Of a stretch of 64,000 nt of DNA, positions 35,794-44,114 are shown piece by piece. The stretch lies in contig NZ_CP085339.1 in the NCBI RefSeq assembly GCF_020618475.1, positions 62,001 through 126,000 of the forward strand. The letters are read 5' to 3'. This DNA is from Haladaptatus halobius (lineage in GTDB: Archaea > Halobacteriota > Halobacteria > Halobacteriales > Haladaptataceae). The first letter of the stretch is position 1. The number at the start of each line of letters is the position of its first letter. The translations under genes were made by a program, and so were the position numbers. The notes under the pieces are model-generated. The model was not told where the DNA came from. It did no database searches and saw nothing but the letters and a program-made list of their open reading frames with translations.

Positions 35794-36150
35794 TCACAAC
35801 TGGAGGACAGTCGCAATGCCAGCGGCGATACCCGCAGCGATAAGACACAGTCCAAGCGTCCCAAGGGCATAGATACTTGCGCGTAGTCGATCGCCCTTCT
35901 CCCACAACCGGACAGTTTGCACCGAAAACGAGGAATACGTTGTGAAGGAACCACACGCCCCGACACCAACGAAGAGGGTGACTTCACTATTGAACCCGGC
36001 GAACGCGACGAGTCCAAGCACGAAACTCCCCACTACATTCACGGTGAGCGTCGAGAACGGGAATCGGTCGTGGACAAGCAACTGGCCAACCGTGTAGCGT
36101 AATACCGCGCCAATCGCACCACCGGTACCGAGGAGATGAGCAGGTTCCAT
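35794..36150 (-). CDS. crcB: Fluoride exporter CrcB (second gene of pair)
   Basis: A 118-residue four-helix membrane protein of the CrcB/Fluc family. It has GTGGAIGAVLRYTVGQLL near the start, LTVNVVGSFVLGLVAF and the core helix segment GVGACGSFTTYSSFSVQTV. Fluc channels are dual-topology or paired dimers that expel F-. ATG 36150 overlaps the stop of the first crcB gene (ATGA); the GTG one codon earlier is less likely. Paired genes usually form a heterodimer with opposite orientation. Confidence 0.9.
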   Translation of the reverse strand: MEPAHLLGTGGAIGAVLRYTVGQLLVHDRFPFSTLTVNVVGSFVLGLVAFAGFNSEVTLFVGVGACGSFTTYSSFSVQTVRLWEKGDRLRASIYALGTLGLCLIAAGIAAGIATVLQL

Positions 36151-36560
36151 CACTCGTCCACCTCCGGTGCCGAAGGTGTGACAGTGCTAACCCACCGGGC
36201 TGCCTCACGACCGAGTAAGACCGCCCCAAATCCCAACGCGTAACTACCGATGATGTAGCCAATCGCCACCGTTGGTGTCGTGGTGAGCACGTCGATGATG
36301 AACGTGCTATAGGTGGTGAATGAGGCGAGGAATCCGGTCGCCATGAGAGTCCGGCTGGTTCCAGAAATCGTACCGCTGAAGAGTTCCTCGTAGATGAGGA
36401 ACCCAAGGGCGAAACAGCCCAGTATATTGACGGACGCAGTGGCCGCCAGTGAGCTTGGGACAAAGAGGTCGATGAAGTATCGGAGGTTCGAGCCGGCGAA
36501 CCCGCCGATACCGACCACTAGGATTGCTTCCAAGTGTTCAAGAGGGTGTGTCTGAGCCAT
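36150..36560 (-). CDS. crcB: Fluoride exporter CrcB (first gene of pair)
   Basis: A 136-residue CrcB/Fluc family protein with FAGSNLRYFIDLFVPSSLA, TASVNILGCFALGFLIYEE and GFLASFTTYSTFIIDVL. The start is ATG 36560 (MAQTHPLEHLEAIL). The in-frame extension to 36635 would translate through a fluoride riboswitch and is rejected. Overlaps the second crcB gene by four bases. Expression is expected to rise with fluoride through the riboswitch that ends 12 bases upstream of this start. Confidence 0.92.
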   Translation of the reverse strand: MAQTHPLEHLEAILVVGIGGFAGSNLRYFIDLFVPSSLAATASVNILGCFALGFLIYEELFSGTISGTSRTLMATGFLASFTTYSTFIIDVLTTTPTVAIGYIIGSYALGFGAVLLGREAARWVSTVTPSAPEVDE

Positions 36561-36572
36561 GGCTGATGTGTG

Positions 36573-36623
36573 GTAGGAGTCATCAGCCAGAGTGGCGGTT
36601 GGGTCAGGCGGACTCCATCGCCC
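36573..36623 (-). ncRNA. Fluoride riboswitch (crcB motif)
   Basis: On the minus strand the 5' leader reads GGGCGATGGAGTCCGCC, a short linker, AACCGCC, a small loop, then GGCTGATGACTCCTAC. These are the conserved parts of the crcB RNA: the GGCGAUGG start, the first stem closing with CCGCC, the AACCGCC/GGCUGAUG pairing and the terminal CUAC. GAGTC (5' part) pairs with GACTC (3' part), as required for the pseudoknotted fold. The aptamer ends 12 bases before the crcB ATG at 36560, so it could gate ribosome access or transcription. Identified by eye, without a covariance search. Confidence 0.85.
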
Positions 36624-36781
36624 GAATAGACCCACAAGGGGGCGTTGGTTTGAATTGACTCTGGTGGCTATGTTAAAATTGCGATTGTATATGGGTCGAA
36701 CGAAGCGACAATGAGGTAGATCTCCTGATTAGTAATTCAATCATTATCTTCCTGTACAAAACCGTGAGGTAGATCATATCG

Positions 36782-36812
36782 TATGCATTGAGAGCGTCGG
36801 TCTCAACTTCTG
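36782..36812 (+). repeat. Three-copy short repeat, copy 3
   Basis: TATGCATTGAGAGCGTCGGT then CTCAACTTCT. About four in five bases match the copy at 35622-35652, and the TTGAGA/TCTCAA arms are kept. The differences fall so that the YALR peptide frame is kept. Confidence 0.45.
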
Positions 36813-36824
36813 CCAGGAACGCAT

Positions 36825-36961
36825 ATGACCCTCACTGCTGAATTTCGGCTTACCTCGTACCATCTCCCACTCGTCGACGTTGCGGCTGCACCCCCGAACG
36901 CACACTACAACTCGCGCACGGTGAACAACCCAAGTCAGGACCATTTGTATACTCCTATCGG
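36825..36961 (+). pseudogene. N-terminal remnant of a bat-type HTH regulator
   Basis: ATG 36825 starts MTLTAEFRLTSYHLPLVDVA, the usual beginning of bat-family haloarchaeal regulators. At the C run near 36891-36895 the frame changes, and similarity goes on as ERTLQLAHGEQPKSGPFVYS in another frame before a TGA. The sensor and HTH parts are missing. The neighbouring small membrane protein gene on the other strand begins where the fragment ends. Confidence 0.5.
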
Positions 36962-37165
36962 TTACCGTGAGTCAAGCGCATAATAGACGACGGTCATTGT
37001 GAGAGCCATCAATACTGCCTGAAAGAGTACCCAATCTCCTAGCAACAGGCCGAATACGAGGATCGTAATACCGGTCAGGATGCCTATCAGAACTGCATAT
37101 GCCCTGCGCGAGAGGTTCCTCGTCCACGCATCAACGCGATGGTAGAGCTGTCTCACAATATCCAT
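36962..37165 (-). CDS. Small two-helix membrane protein
   Basis: A 67-residue protein: a basic start MDIVRQLYHRVDAWTRNLSR, then two hydrophobic helices (about 22-42 and 44-62) and a short polar end. Unknown function. Composition is regular for haloarchaeal membrane proteins, and it has an AT-rich promoter-like upstream region. Confidence 0.55.
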   Translation of the reverse strand: MDIVRQLYHRVDAWTRNLSRRAYAVLIGILTGITILVFGLLLGDWVLFQAVLMALTMTVVYYALDSR

Positions 37166-37318
37166 ATCCGGATTATGCCCGTCATCCAGATAAATCTGTT
37201 AGAGATGCAGTCTAACTGACTGGTTGTTCCACGCTGCGATGAGCTGAATAATAGAGGTGGAACTCGCTCTCCAAGTTGTCCACGTCTAAAAAAAGGCACT
37301 CTTCAGTAGCAACGCGCA

Positions 37319-37525
37319 TCAGAGATTGAGGAGAGCGAGCGTCGGAACGACCTCTGATAACACCATTATAAGGACAATGAGTAACGGAACGAAGAGAAGG
37401 ACAGAGAGATGCACGAGATTGCTCGTGCATTCTATCCACCGACGTAATTGACGCAGTCGTCGGTGTTTAATGCGTTGACTCCGATGGCATATCCCGCGAA
37501 TGCGGGCTAGCAGGTCGTCCCGCAT
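37319..37525 (-). pseudogene. Truncated N-terminal copy of the HPP-UspA gene
   Basis: The 68 codons match the start of the intact HPP-UspA protein at 41923: compare RLRQLRRWIECTSNLVHLSV, LLFVPLLIVLI here with ELREFRRWVEHTGNLIHLSV, LLFVPLLIGMV there. The frame stops right after the first membrane helix. It is a paralogous fragment, not a full gene. Confidence 0.7.
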
Positions 37526-37692
37526 GTGTATCCAGCTCTGGTATTTTGGTGAAAAGCAGTATAGCTCCGAGAACAGTGGTGTTTTGAAACACCTTTCTTG
37601 GCTTATTCACGTAAAGTATTAACATATGATATATACTGCAGTATTCCCAGAATGACTAAACTACAGGATGGTTCGAGATATCGATTTCGTGT

Positions 37693-37953
37693 CTATGGCG
37701 TTTCATCTTCGTCAACGGGGCCGAGATATTCCAAGTGAATATCTTCTCTGTTCTGGGGAGTTACTTCTTGTTGAATGCGATAGAGAACATGAGTCGACCG
37801 TTCATTCTGTGTTCGCTCTTCAACAACAACGAGTGCACTTTTTGGTGTTGCTTCTCGAATATCGTAACTTAACACGTTCTCTCGGGCGGAGAGGAGTTCT
37901 TGAACAGCGGTGATAAACTCTGCTGTGGCAGAATCCTCATCGGATGTGGTCAT
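37693..37953 (-). CDS. Small acidic hypothetical protein
   Basis: An 86-residue protein if started at ATG 37953 (MTTSDEDSATAEFITAVQEL). It looks like a small alpha/beta protein with KSALVVVEERTQNERSTHVL and an acidic tail GPVDEDETP. Similar length and acidity are common in haloarchaea. Not recognised. An AT-rich stretch upstream could be a promoter. Confidence 0.5.
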   Translation of the reverse strand: MTTSDEDSATAEFITAVQELLSARENVLSYDIREATPKSALVVVEERTQNERSTHVLYRIQQEVTPQNREDIHLEYLGPVDEDETP

Positions 37954-38131
37954 GTGTTTGACTTCAAGCGGAATCAATAGTAATCCTTGGGTGGCGTAGC
38001 AGTTGCCAGCGTACACATTGCGCAGTTATTGACTGCCGTGTAACTCGAAAATCGCTGTAGAACCGTAGTTTTTGACTCTATAGCAGTGTGCATGTAAAGT
38101 GTATCACTAACCAGAAGGGGGGTGAGCAAGC

Positions 38132-38392
38132 ATGGCTGCCGACCAACGCTCGATCGTCCCGACGCCGTTGAATCCCCGTGACGCCCAGACACTCACCCAA
38201 CGCCTGTCGGCAGGTGACAAAGTTCGCATCACTACGACTATCCTATCGCGGACGATTCTCACGGTGAGAGAGACACACATCGACACGCTATGCACTACAC
38301 CTCGTTCTGACGGCCCCACCGATCACGAACACAGCACACCATCCAGCAAGCTACCTACCACTGCACTGTCTGCCAATCCAACGCACCTATGA
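38132..38392 (+). CDS. Small hypothetical protein with strong ribosome-binding site
   Basis: An 86-codon frame from ATG 38132. GGGGGGTGAG at 38116-38125, seven bases before the ATG, is close to the ideal GGAGGTGA and supports real translation. The protein has LNPRDAQTLTQRLSAGDKV and SRTILTVRETHIDTL, then a Ser/Thr/Pro-rich end. Not recognised. The stop overlaps the next ATG at 38389 (ATGA). Confidence 0.45.
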   Translation: MAADQRSIVPTPLNPRDAQTLTQRLSAGDKVRITTTILSRTILTVRETHIDTLCTTPRSDGPTDHEHSTPSSKLPTTALSANPTHL

Positions 38393-38673
38393 CTGTTCTC
38401 GAGTACACGCACACAGCCAATGACACAACTACCCGCTGTATCGGTATACTCACCACCATCGCTCACCTCTCGCAGAGTTCCATCGTGTTCGAACCTGAGT
38501 GATTCCAACAGCTCAATCGACGCCTCGTTGAAGCTCCTGACCTGTGCGCTCACTCGTCGGAGGTTTCGATATTACATAATCAAAAAATCATTGCTCCCAA
38601 TTTCCGTTTGGCGCAATACAGCTGGAAAAGATTCTCGAATGAATTAAGGGAGATGAGATGGGACACTCCGTGA
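38389..38673 (+). pseudogene. Hypothetical gene interrupted by TGA
   Basis: From ATG 38389, overlapping the previous stop, 37 codons run to TGA 38500-38502, after which the same frame stays open for 56 codons (FQQLNRRLVEAPDLCAHSSE, NFRLAQYSWKRFSNELREM). The sequence looks protein-like on both sides (IVFEPE before the stop). A TGG-to-TGA change would explain it. No family is recognised. Confidence 0.35.
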
Positions 38674-38770
38674 GATGGATTCACACATACAAGGACTGTA
38701 TCCTGATTTCGGAGATTGGCAGATGACTCGAAAACAGGTTGCAGCGAGCTAATAAATACCGCGTATTCCT

Positions 38771-39217
38771 ATGCCAGAGACGCTCTTCCAGAAAATACTC
38801 GTCCCGGTCGCATCGGAGTCAGATGCGGAAACGACGTGTCAAGCACTGCTGCCATATCTCGATCGAGACACGAGCGAAGCCAAGATCGTCCACGTCATCG
38901 AGAAGGCAGACGGCGCACCCGACAAAGCATCGCCCGAGCAATTACAGGAGGAAGCCGAGAAGATGTTCGATAGAGCTATCGAACAGTTCACGAACGCGGA
39001 CTTCACAAACTTCGAGACCGAGGTGCGATACGGAACGAACGTTGCTGACGCCATTGTTGACGCGGGGCGCGAATACGGTGCATCAGCCATCGTCTTCACA
39101 CCGCGTGGCGGCAAGCGCTGGACACGCCTCCTCACCGGTGACGTGGCGAATTCTCTGTTAACGAATACTGATCGTCCAGTCATCACCCTTCCGCCGGAGG
39201 AAGACAGCCATGGATGA
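38771..39217 (+). CDS. Universal stress protein (single UspA domain)
   Basis: A 148-residue UspA protein (MPETLFQKILVPVASESDAE). The nucleotide loop is altered to TPRGGKRWTRLLTGDVANS, which keeps only part of the G-2x-G-9x-G pattern. Its stop overlaps the APC-UspA gene by eight bases, so the pair is co-translated and the protein may be a regulatory partner of the transporter. A decayed copy of this junction lies at 47910-48199. Confidence 0.9.
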   Translation: MPETLFQKILVPVASESDAETTCQALLPYLDRDTSEAKIVHVIEKADGAPDKASPEQLQEEAEKMFDRAIEQFTNADFTNFETEVRYGTNVADAIVDAGREYGASAIVFTPRGGKRWTRLLTGDVANSLLTNTDRPVITLPPEEDSHG

Positions 39218-41462
39218 GCAGGAACTCGCCCGCGATTTAGGCTTCCTCGAAGCTTACACGATCGGCCTCGGAACGATGATTGGCGCCGGAATCTTCGTGC
39301 TGCCCAGCATCGCCGCGGAAGCAGCGGGCCCTGCTAGCATGATTTCGTTTGCCCTCGGCGGTGTTGTATCGTTGCTGGCCGCCCTCTCGCTGTCCGAACT
39401 CGCCACTGGCATGCCGAAAGCGGGTGGGAGCTATTACTACGTTAATCGGGCTCTCGGCAGCTTCTTCGGTAGTATCGTCGGGTGGGGGATGTGGGCCGGG
39501 CTGATGTTCGCGAGCGCATTCTACATGCTCGGATTTGGCCAGTATCTCACGTACTTCGTTCCTATGGGATCGACGGGGGTGGCGATTGCTGCACTCATCA
39601 TGTCCGCTATTTTGACCGGCGTCAACTATTACGGGGTGAAAGAAACGGGTGCGCTCCAGAACGTTATCGTCATCGCTCTCATCGGTCTCATCATCGTGTT
39701 CGTTGCATTCGGCGTCCTTCACGTCGATACACTCGGTGAGTTCAATCCGAACGGCTGGGGGGCAGTTGTCGCAACCATCGGCACAGTGTACGTGACGTTC
39801 ATCGGGTTCGAAGTGATCGCGACGAGCGCTGAGGAGATCAAAAACCCGAGTCGGAACCTTCCGTTATCGATGATCGCAGCGGTCGTCACTCCGACGCTGC
39901 TGTACGTGCTTGTCATGTTCGTCAGCACGGGAACGCTCAGCATCGATGCGCTCGCCAGTTCCAGGATTCCGGTGGCGGACGTCGCCCAACAAGTCCTCGG
40001 AACGATTGGCGCGATAGCGATGGTCGTCGGAGCTGTCCTCGCGACAGTCTCGAGTGCAAACGCCTCGATACTGTCCGCTGCACGGGTGAACTTCGCCATG
40101 GGGCGGGACAGGATCCTCTCTAATTGGCTCAATGAAGTGCACAACCGCTTCCGGACACCATACCGCGCAATCATGGCGACTGGTGCGATCATCTTGCTGT
40201 TGATCACCGTCGGCGTCGGTATCGGGACGCTCGCCGAGGTCGCGAGTTTCGCGTACTTGGTCACCTACTCACTCGTTCACATCGCCGTCATCGTCATGCG
40301 ACGAGCAGACCCAGCTGACTATGACCCGGCATTTGAAATTCCGAACAGATTCTTTCTCTTCCCCATTGTTCCTATTCTCGGTTTCTTCGCATGCGTGTGG
40401 GTACTCGTTCAGATGGACACTCTCGTTCAGTTACTCGGTCTTGGGATCGTTGGCATCGGTATCGTGTGGTATTTCGGCTACGCCCGCGACCGAGCAGTTC
40501 GAGAAGGGTTGCTTGGGGAAGCGATTGCGCCGACGCCGACACTCACGGCGGATGGCCACGGACGATACCGGGTCGTTGTGCCAGTCGCAAATCCAGAAAC
40601 CGAACGTGAACTCCTTCGCCTCGCCGCTGCAAGCGCCCATGCGCATGACGACGAGCAGGCCGAACTCGTCGCAGTGAACGTTATCGAGGTACCACAACAA
40701 ACCTCGCTCTCACAGGATCTCGAGTTCGAAGAGGAACGTGTCCAGAAACAACAGCAACTCCTCGACGAAGCACGAGATATCGCAAACGATCTCAATGTTG
40801 GCCTTCGAACACGGGCAATTGTTGGACGAAACGTCGGCGAGGTCGTCCTCAATGTGATCGAAGAGGAGAATGCGAACCACGTCCTCCTCGGGTGGAAAGG
40901 CCGACGAAGTGCCCGCGAACACATTCTTGGCTCGAACATCGATCCAATTATCGAACGAGCACCGTGTGAGGCGACGCTCGTGAAACTAAACGCTGACCAA
41001 TCACACGACGATGTCGAGGAGATCGTCGTTCTCGCCGGGGAAGGCCCTCATTCCCCTGTCGCTGCGCGACGGGCTGGAGAGTTTGTTGCGGCGACCCAAG
41101 GGAAAGCACGGCTAACGCTACTGAACGTCCAGCGTACGTCCGAGGAATCTAAGCAAGATCCGACTGAACGCGGTGAGGAAATCATCGACCAAGTTGCGAG
41201 TGCGGCCGGTATTCAGTTCATGGATTATGACTCACAGGTCGTTGTCACCGACGATATCGAGCCGACCATTCTTGAGACCGTTAAATCGTACGACACGATC
41301 TGTGTCGGAGCGACGCGCTCTGGCTCCGTTTCACAAGCTCTCTTTGGGTCACTTCCGGAAACCATCGGCGAGAACGCATCAGGGACGGTGGCAATGGTTC
41401 GCGGTAGCAAACAAACACCGCAGTCGATTCGAGAAGGTCTTATTTCCCGTCTTACTAGTTGA
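39210..41462 (+). CDS. APC-family permease fused to two UspA domains
   Basis: A 750-residue fusion. Residues 10-430 form a 12-helix APC (amino acid-polyamine-cation) permease with the helix-1 motif GTMIGAGIFVLPS, LPKAGGSYYYV-like MPKAGGSYYYVNRALG and a typical FIGFEVIATSAEEIKNP in helix 6. Residues 455-590 and 605-735 are UspA domains; GWKGRRSAREHILGSNID carries the nucleotide loop of the first and GATRSGSVSQALFGSLPE that of the second. Such fusions suggest a transporter gated by nucleotide. Substrate unknown: amino acids, or K+ as in the KimA branch of the superfamily. Confidence 0.9.
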   Translation: MDEQELARDLGFLEAYTIGLGTMIGAGIFVLPSIAAEAAGPASMISFALGGVVSLLAALSLSELATGMPKAGGSYYYVNRALGSFFGSIVGWGMWAGLMFASAFYMLGFGQYLTYFVPMGSTGVAIAALIMSAILTGVNYYGVKETGALQNVIVIALIGLIIVFVAFGVLHVDTLGEFNPNGWGAVVATIGTVYVTFIGFEVIATSAEEIKNPSRNLPLSMIAAVVTPTLLYVLVMFVSTGTLSIDALASSRIPVADVAQQVLGTIGAIAMVVGAVLATVSSANASILSAARVNFAMGRDRILSNWLNEVHNRFRTPYRAIMATGAIILLLITVGVGIGTLAEVASFAYLVTYSLVHIAVIVMRRADPADYDPAFEIPNRFFLFPIVPILGFFACVWVLVQMDTLVQLLGLGIVGIGIVWYFGYARDRAVREGLLGEAIAPTPTLTADGHGRYRVVVPVANPETERELLRLAAASAHAHDDEQAELVAVNVIEVPQQTSLSQDLEFEEERVQKQQQLLDEARDIANDLNVGLRTRAIVGRNVGEVVLNVIEEENANHVLLGWKGRRSAREHILGSNIDPIIERAPCEATLVKLNADQSHDDVEEIVVLAGEGPHSPVAARRAGEFVAATQGKARLTLLNVQRTSEESKQDPTERGEEIIDQVASAAGIQFMDYDSQVVVTDDIEPTILETVKSYDTICVGATRSGSVSQALFGSLPETIGENASGTVAMVRGSKQTPQSIREGLISRLTS

Positions 41463-41922
41463 ATTGTTTTGGACTGGTCGAAACTATCAGTTCGAAGTGT
41501 GAATTGACGTCAGTCATGAGTTACCATCGCTTCGGCGAGCGATGAAAACACCCCAGTTACGAAAACGCCGACTATCACTGACACCGCGACAAGTAGATGC
41601 GATAACTGGAAGGTCACGACAAGAATGGCCATCCTTGTATGCGGGAACTATCATTCTAACATGCCAACTCCGACGGCAGATGATATCTTGTTCTGAATAG
41701 CACTTGTATTCTCATCTTTGTTCGATCTGCTCGCCGCGTATCCAGCGGATTCCTGTTAGCCAAGTTCAGCATCAAAGGAAAATGTTCTCAAAAAACCGTT
41801 TGGATGGTTATCTCCGATGAAACACTCATCCTTCGCTTTGTTCGGTGAGGAAGGGGGTTTACCCACCTGTAATTTAGCTAAATCGGCAGAACACACTTAC
41901 TGCACCATCTGATACTATCGCT
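41463..41922. other. Intergenic region with a hairpin
   Basis: No gene seen. CATCGCT-6 bases-AGCGATG at 41525-41544 forms a 7-bp stem 60 bases after the permease stop and may help end transcription. The rest shows only short chance frames; the last 60 bases before 41923 must hold the HPP promoter. Confidence 0.4.
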
Positions 41923-43392
41923 ATGCTCGAGCGACTACGAACGCAATATGAGAGGATTCATCAACGGCTTCGACGAGTAGAACGCCGTGAACTCAGGGAA
42001 TTTCGCCGGTGGGTTGAGCATACTGGAAACTTGATTCACCTCTCGGTATTGCTTTTTGTTCCCCTGCTCATCGGCATGGTTACGCTCCTATCGAACACTA
42101 TCGAGCAGTTATCGTTTCTGTTGTTCCCACCGCTTGCGGCGGGCACGTATACACTGTTTGCTGACCCCCAAGGACGGTACGCGTCCCCGCGAAAGTTCGT
42201 CGGGGGGCTAACTGTCGGCGCTCTCTGTGGATGGGCTGCGCTGGAGCTAGCCGCTTATTTGTTCTATCAGACACCCCCAGGTGAATCCCAAATATCCGCT
42301 GGCGGTGCAGCGATGGGTGTGTTATTTACTGCAATTAGTACTTGGGCATTCGATCTCGAGGAGCCGTCGGCGTTTTCGACTGCGCTTCTTGTGCTCGTCA
42401 CGGGAACCTCACAGCTTGCATATGTTCTCAGCGTTGCTGTATCGAGCGGTCTCGTCGCGGCGGTGTTCGTCAGCTGGCGTCGCTTATTTTACGAGCGGCG
42501 GGCGCATTACCTCTATCAATCAACACGGGGTGACGATAACATTCTCGTCCCAATGCGTGGAGAGCAAGCAGAGACAACTGCGATGTTTGCAGCTCGCCTC
42601 GCTGCGGCGCATGAGGCCGGAAAAGTCGTGCTTTTAGACATCGTATCGGACGAAACCATCGAAGATGTCGAACAGGAGGTTCGTTTGGAACAAAGTATCT
42701 CACCGCGACTAATCGGCGCAGAACAGAACACAACGTCCGAGGTTACAACTGCTGCTGAGGAACGTATTACTGACCAGATCGTGACACGGCTCAAGGATCT
42801 AGAAACTCATATCGAGAACACGGTAGATATCCCCTGTGAACTCGTCGTGGCGGTTGACGGAACTGCCACAGCAAATATCGCATTGCAGACGGCCCGAGAA
42901 ACGAACTGTGATCTTATTGTCACTCCCTATGAGGAAGACGCTGGCAAGTTTTCACCGTTCATTCGCATGTTGTTCGGCGGAGATATCGATGTCATTGCTT
43001 TCCGTCCGACCACCAAGCGGACGCACTGGTCGCGTGTATTAGTACTCGTTCGGAACTCCGGCGATGTTGCTCACAGAATGCTTGACTTCGCTCAGCGACT
43101 CGTTGGAGAGACTGGTCGGGTAAATGTCTGTACGTGCATCTCTCGAGGAACAATGCGTCGTTCAGCAGAACATATGCTTGCTAATCTTGTCGAGACGTTT
43201 TCTGGCCCGTTTGACACACACATTTCGCGGTCGTCTGTGGAGGAGTTCCTTTCGCACAACTCTTCGCTATACGATCTTGCCATTGTTGGCGCAAGTACGG
43301 ATCGAAGTACCGCATCTCGATTTATTTCACCACCGACGTTCGAAAAAATCCAAGATATTGACTGTGACTTGGCTATCGTCCATCGCCACTGA
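41923..43392 (+). CDS. HPP family membrane protein fused to UspA domains
   Basis: A 489-residue fusion. After a basic coiled start (RTQYERIHQRLRRVERRELR) come about five membrane helices of the HPP family with PPLAAGTYTLFADPQGRYAS and SPRKFVGGLTVGALCGWAAL. From residue 205 a UspA domain starts (NILVPMRGEQAETTAMFAAR) and a second, shorter one follows at about 360 (VLVLVRNSGDVAHRMLDFAQ) ending with VGASTDRSTASRFISPPTFE. HPP proteins are linked to anion (for example nitrite) transport in plastids and are otherwise uncharacterised. N- and C-terminal fragments of paralogs lie at 37319 and 44626. Confidence 0.85.
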   Translation: MLERLRTQYERIHQRLRRVERRELREFRRWVEHTGNLIHLSVLLFVPLLIGMVTLLSNTIEQLSFLLFPPLAAGTYTLFADPQGRYASPRKFVGGLTVGALCGWAALELAAYLFYQTPPGESQISAGGAAMGVLFTAISTWAFDLEEPSAFSTALLVLVTGTSQLAYVLSVAVSSGLVAAVFVSWRRLFYERRAHYLYQSTRGDDNILVPMRGEQAETTAMFAARLAAAHEAGKVVLLDIVSDETIEDVEQEVRLEQSISPRLIGAEQNTTSEVTTAAEERITDQIVTRLKDLETHIENTVDIPCELVVAVDGTATANIALQTARETNCDLIVTPYEEDAGKFSPFIRMLFGGDIDVIAFRPTTKRTHWSRVLVLVRNSGDVAHRMLDFAQRLVGETGRVNVCTCISRGTMRRSAEHMLANLVETFSGPFDTHISRSSVEEFLSHNSSLYDLAIVGASTDRSTASRFISPPTFEKIQDIDCDLAIVHRH

Positions 43393-43442
43393 TACTCGCG
43401 CAAGAGCCACGGATCCGCAAGCGACGAATATTCACTTGTCCA

Positions 43443-43715
43443 GTGCTAACAATAAGCATATGGCAGTGGACGGATGGTTCCGAAGAGAAGATCTTGAAGA
43501 CGATAAAAAAGATCCGGGCCTGGCAGGACGACACCACCGACAGAAAACTGTATGTGGAAGATATGACGTTCATTGACCGGGGATACACCGTATTTCTCTT
43601 CGACGAAAGTCTCTATAGCTCGAAGAAGCTTGGTGAGTTCTCGACTCAGGAAGCTGCAATCGATCATGCTACTACATGGACAGAGGAGAACGCTGATAGC
43701 AGCGCTCATCGTTAA
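43443..43715 (+). CDS. Small acidic protein, possible frameshift at the 5' end
   Basis: A 90-codon frame from GTG 43443. The part FIDRGYTVFLFDESLYSSKK and STQEAAIDHATTWTEEN looks like a real small alpha/beta protein, with a possible start at ATG 43563 too. In the next frame ATG 43460 gives MAVDGWFRREDLEDDKK, a more natural N-terminus, so a one-base change near 43515 may have split the gene. Family not recognised. Confidence 0.45.
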   Translation: MLTISIWQWTDGSEEKILKTIKKIRAWQDDTTDRKLYVEDMTFIDRGYTVFLFDESLYSSKKLGEFSTQEAAIDHATTWTEENADSSAHR

Positions 43716-44114
43716 TTCGCTCGCGGTGTGCGTAATCGCATCTCGCTCCGAAGCAAGACCATTCTGCCGACCACGCTCGGGATTCGACGAAAACAGCTAA
43801 TCTCGAGGCGAGTTTGAGAGCGTTATCGACTATGAGGGAAGCATTGAGCTGGATCTGAATCAAATGCTTGTCCAACTCTGATGGACCGCTTGAGCACGTC
43901 GTGTAGCCGTGTATGATTAGTGAACGATCAATCTTGACTTCGCTTCCTAGAATACAAAATAAAAACAGAGGGTAGTGTAAGCAGCGAGAGCGGCGATTTC
44001 AACTTCAGCATGCACTGGTGAAGATGAGGCGAGGGTCGTGTCGTTCGCGAGTGATGCATGACTTGCTGTGAAGGACTACTTGATAATTGCTACGTTATGC
44101 TTGCTCTCGTTGGA
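43716..44114. other. Intergenic region, nothing recognised
   Basis: About 400 bases without a convincing gene. A 67-codon minus-strand frame at 43672-43875 has cysteine-rich, irregular composition and is treated as chance. It lies between decayed copies of local genes, so it may be degraded coding DNA. Confidence 0.35.

Noticed and set aside
36561-36635. Longer N-terminus for the first CrcB (start at 36635)
   Set aside because: It would translate the whole fluoride aptamer; CrcB proteins begin at the first helix, as from ATG 36560.
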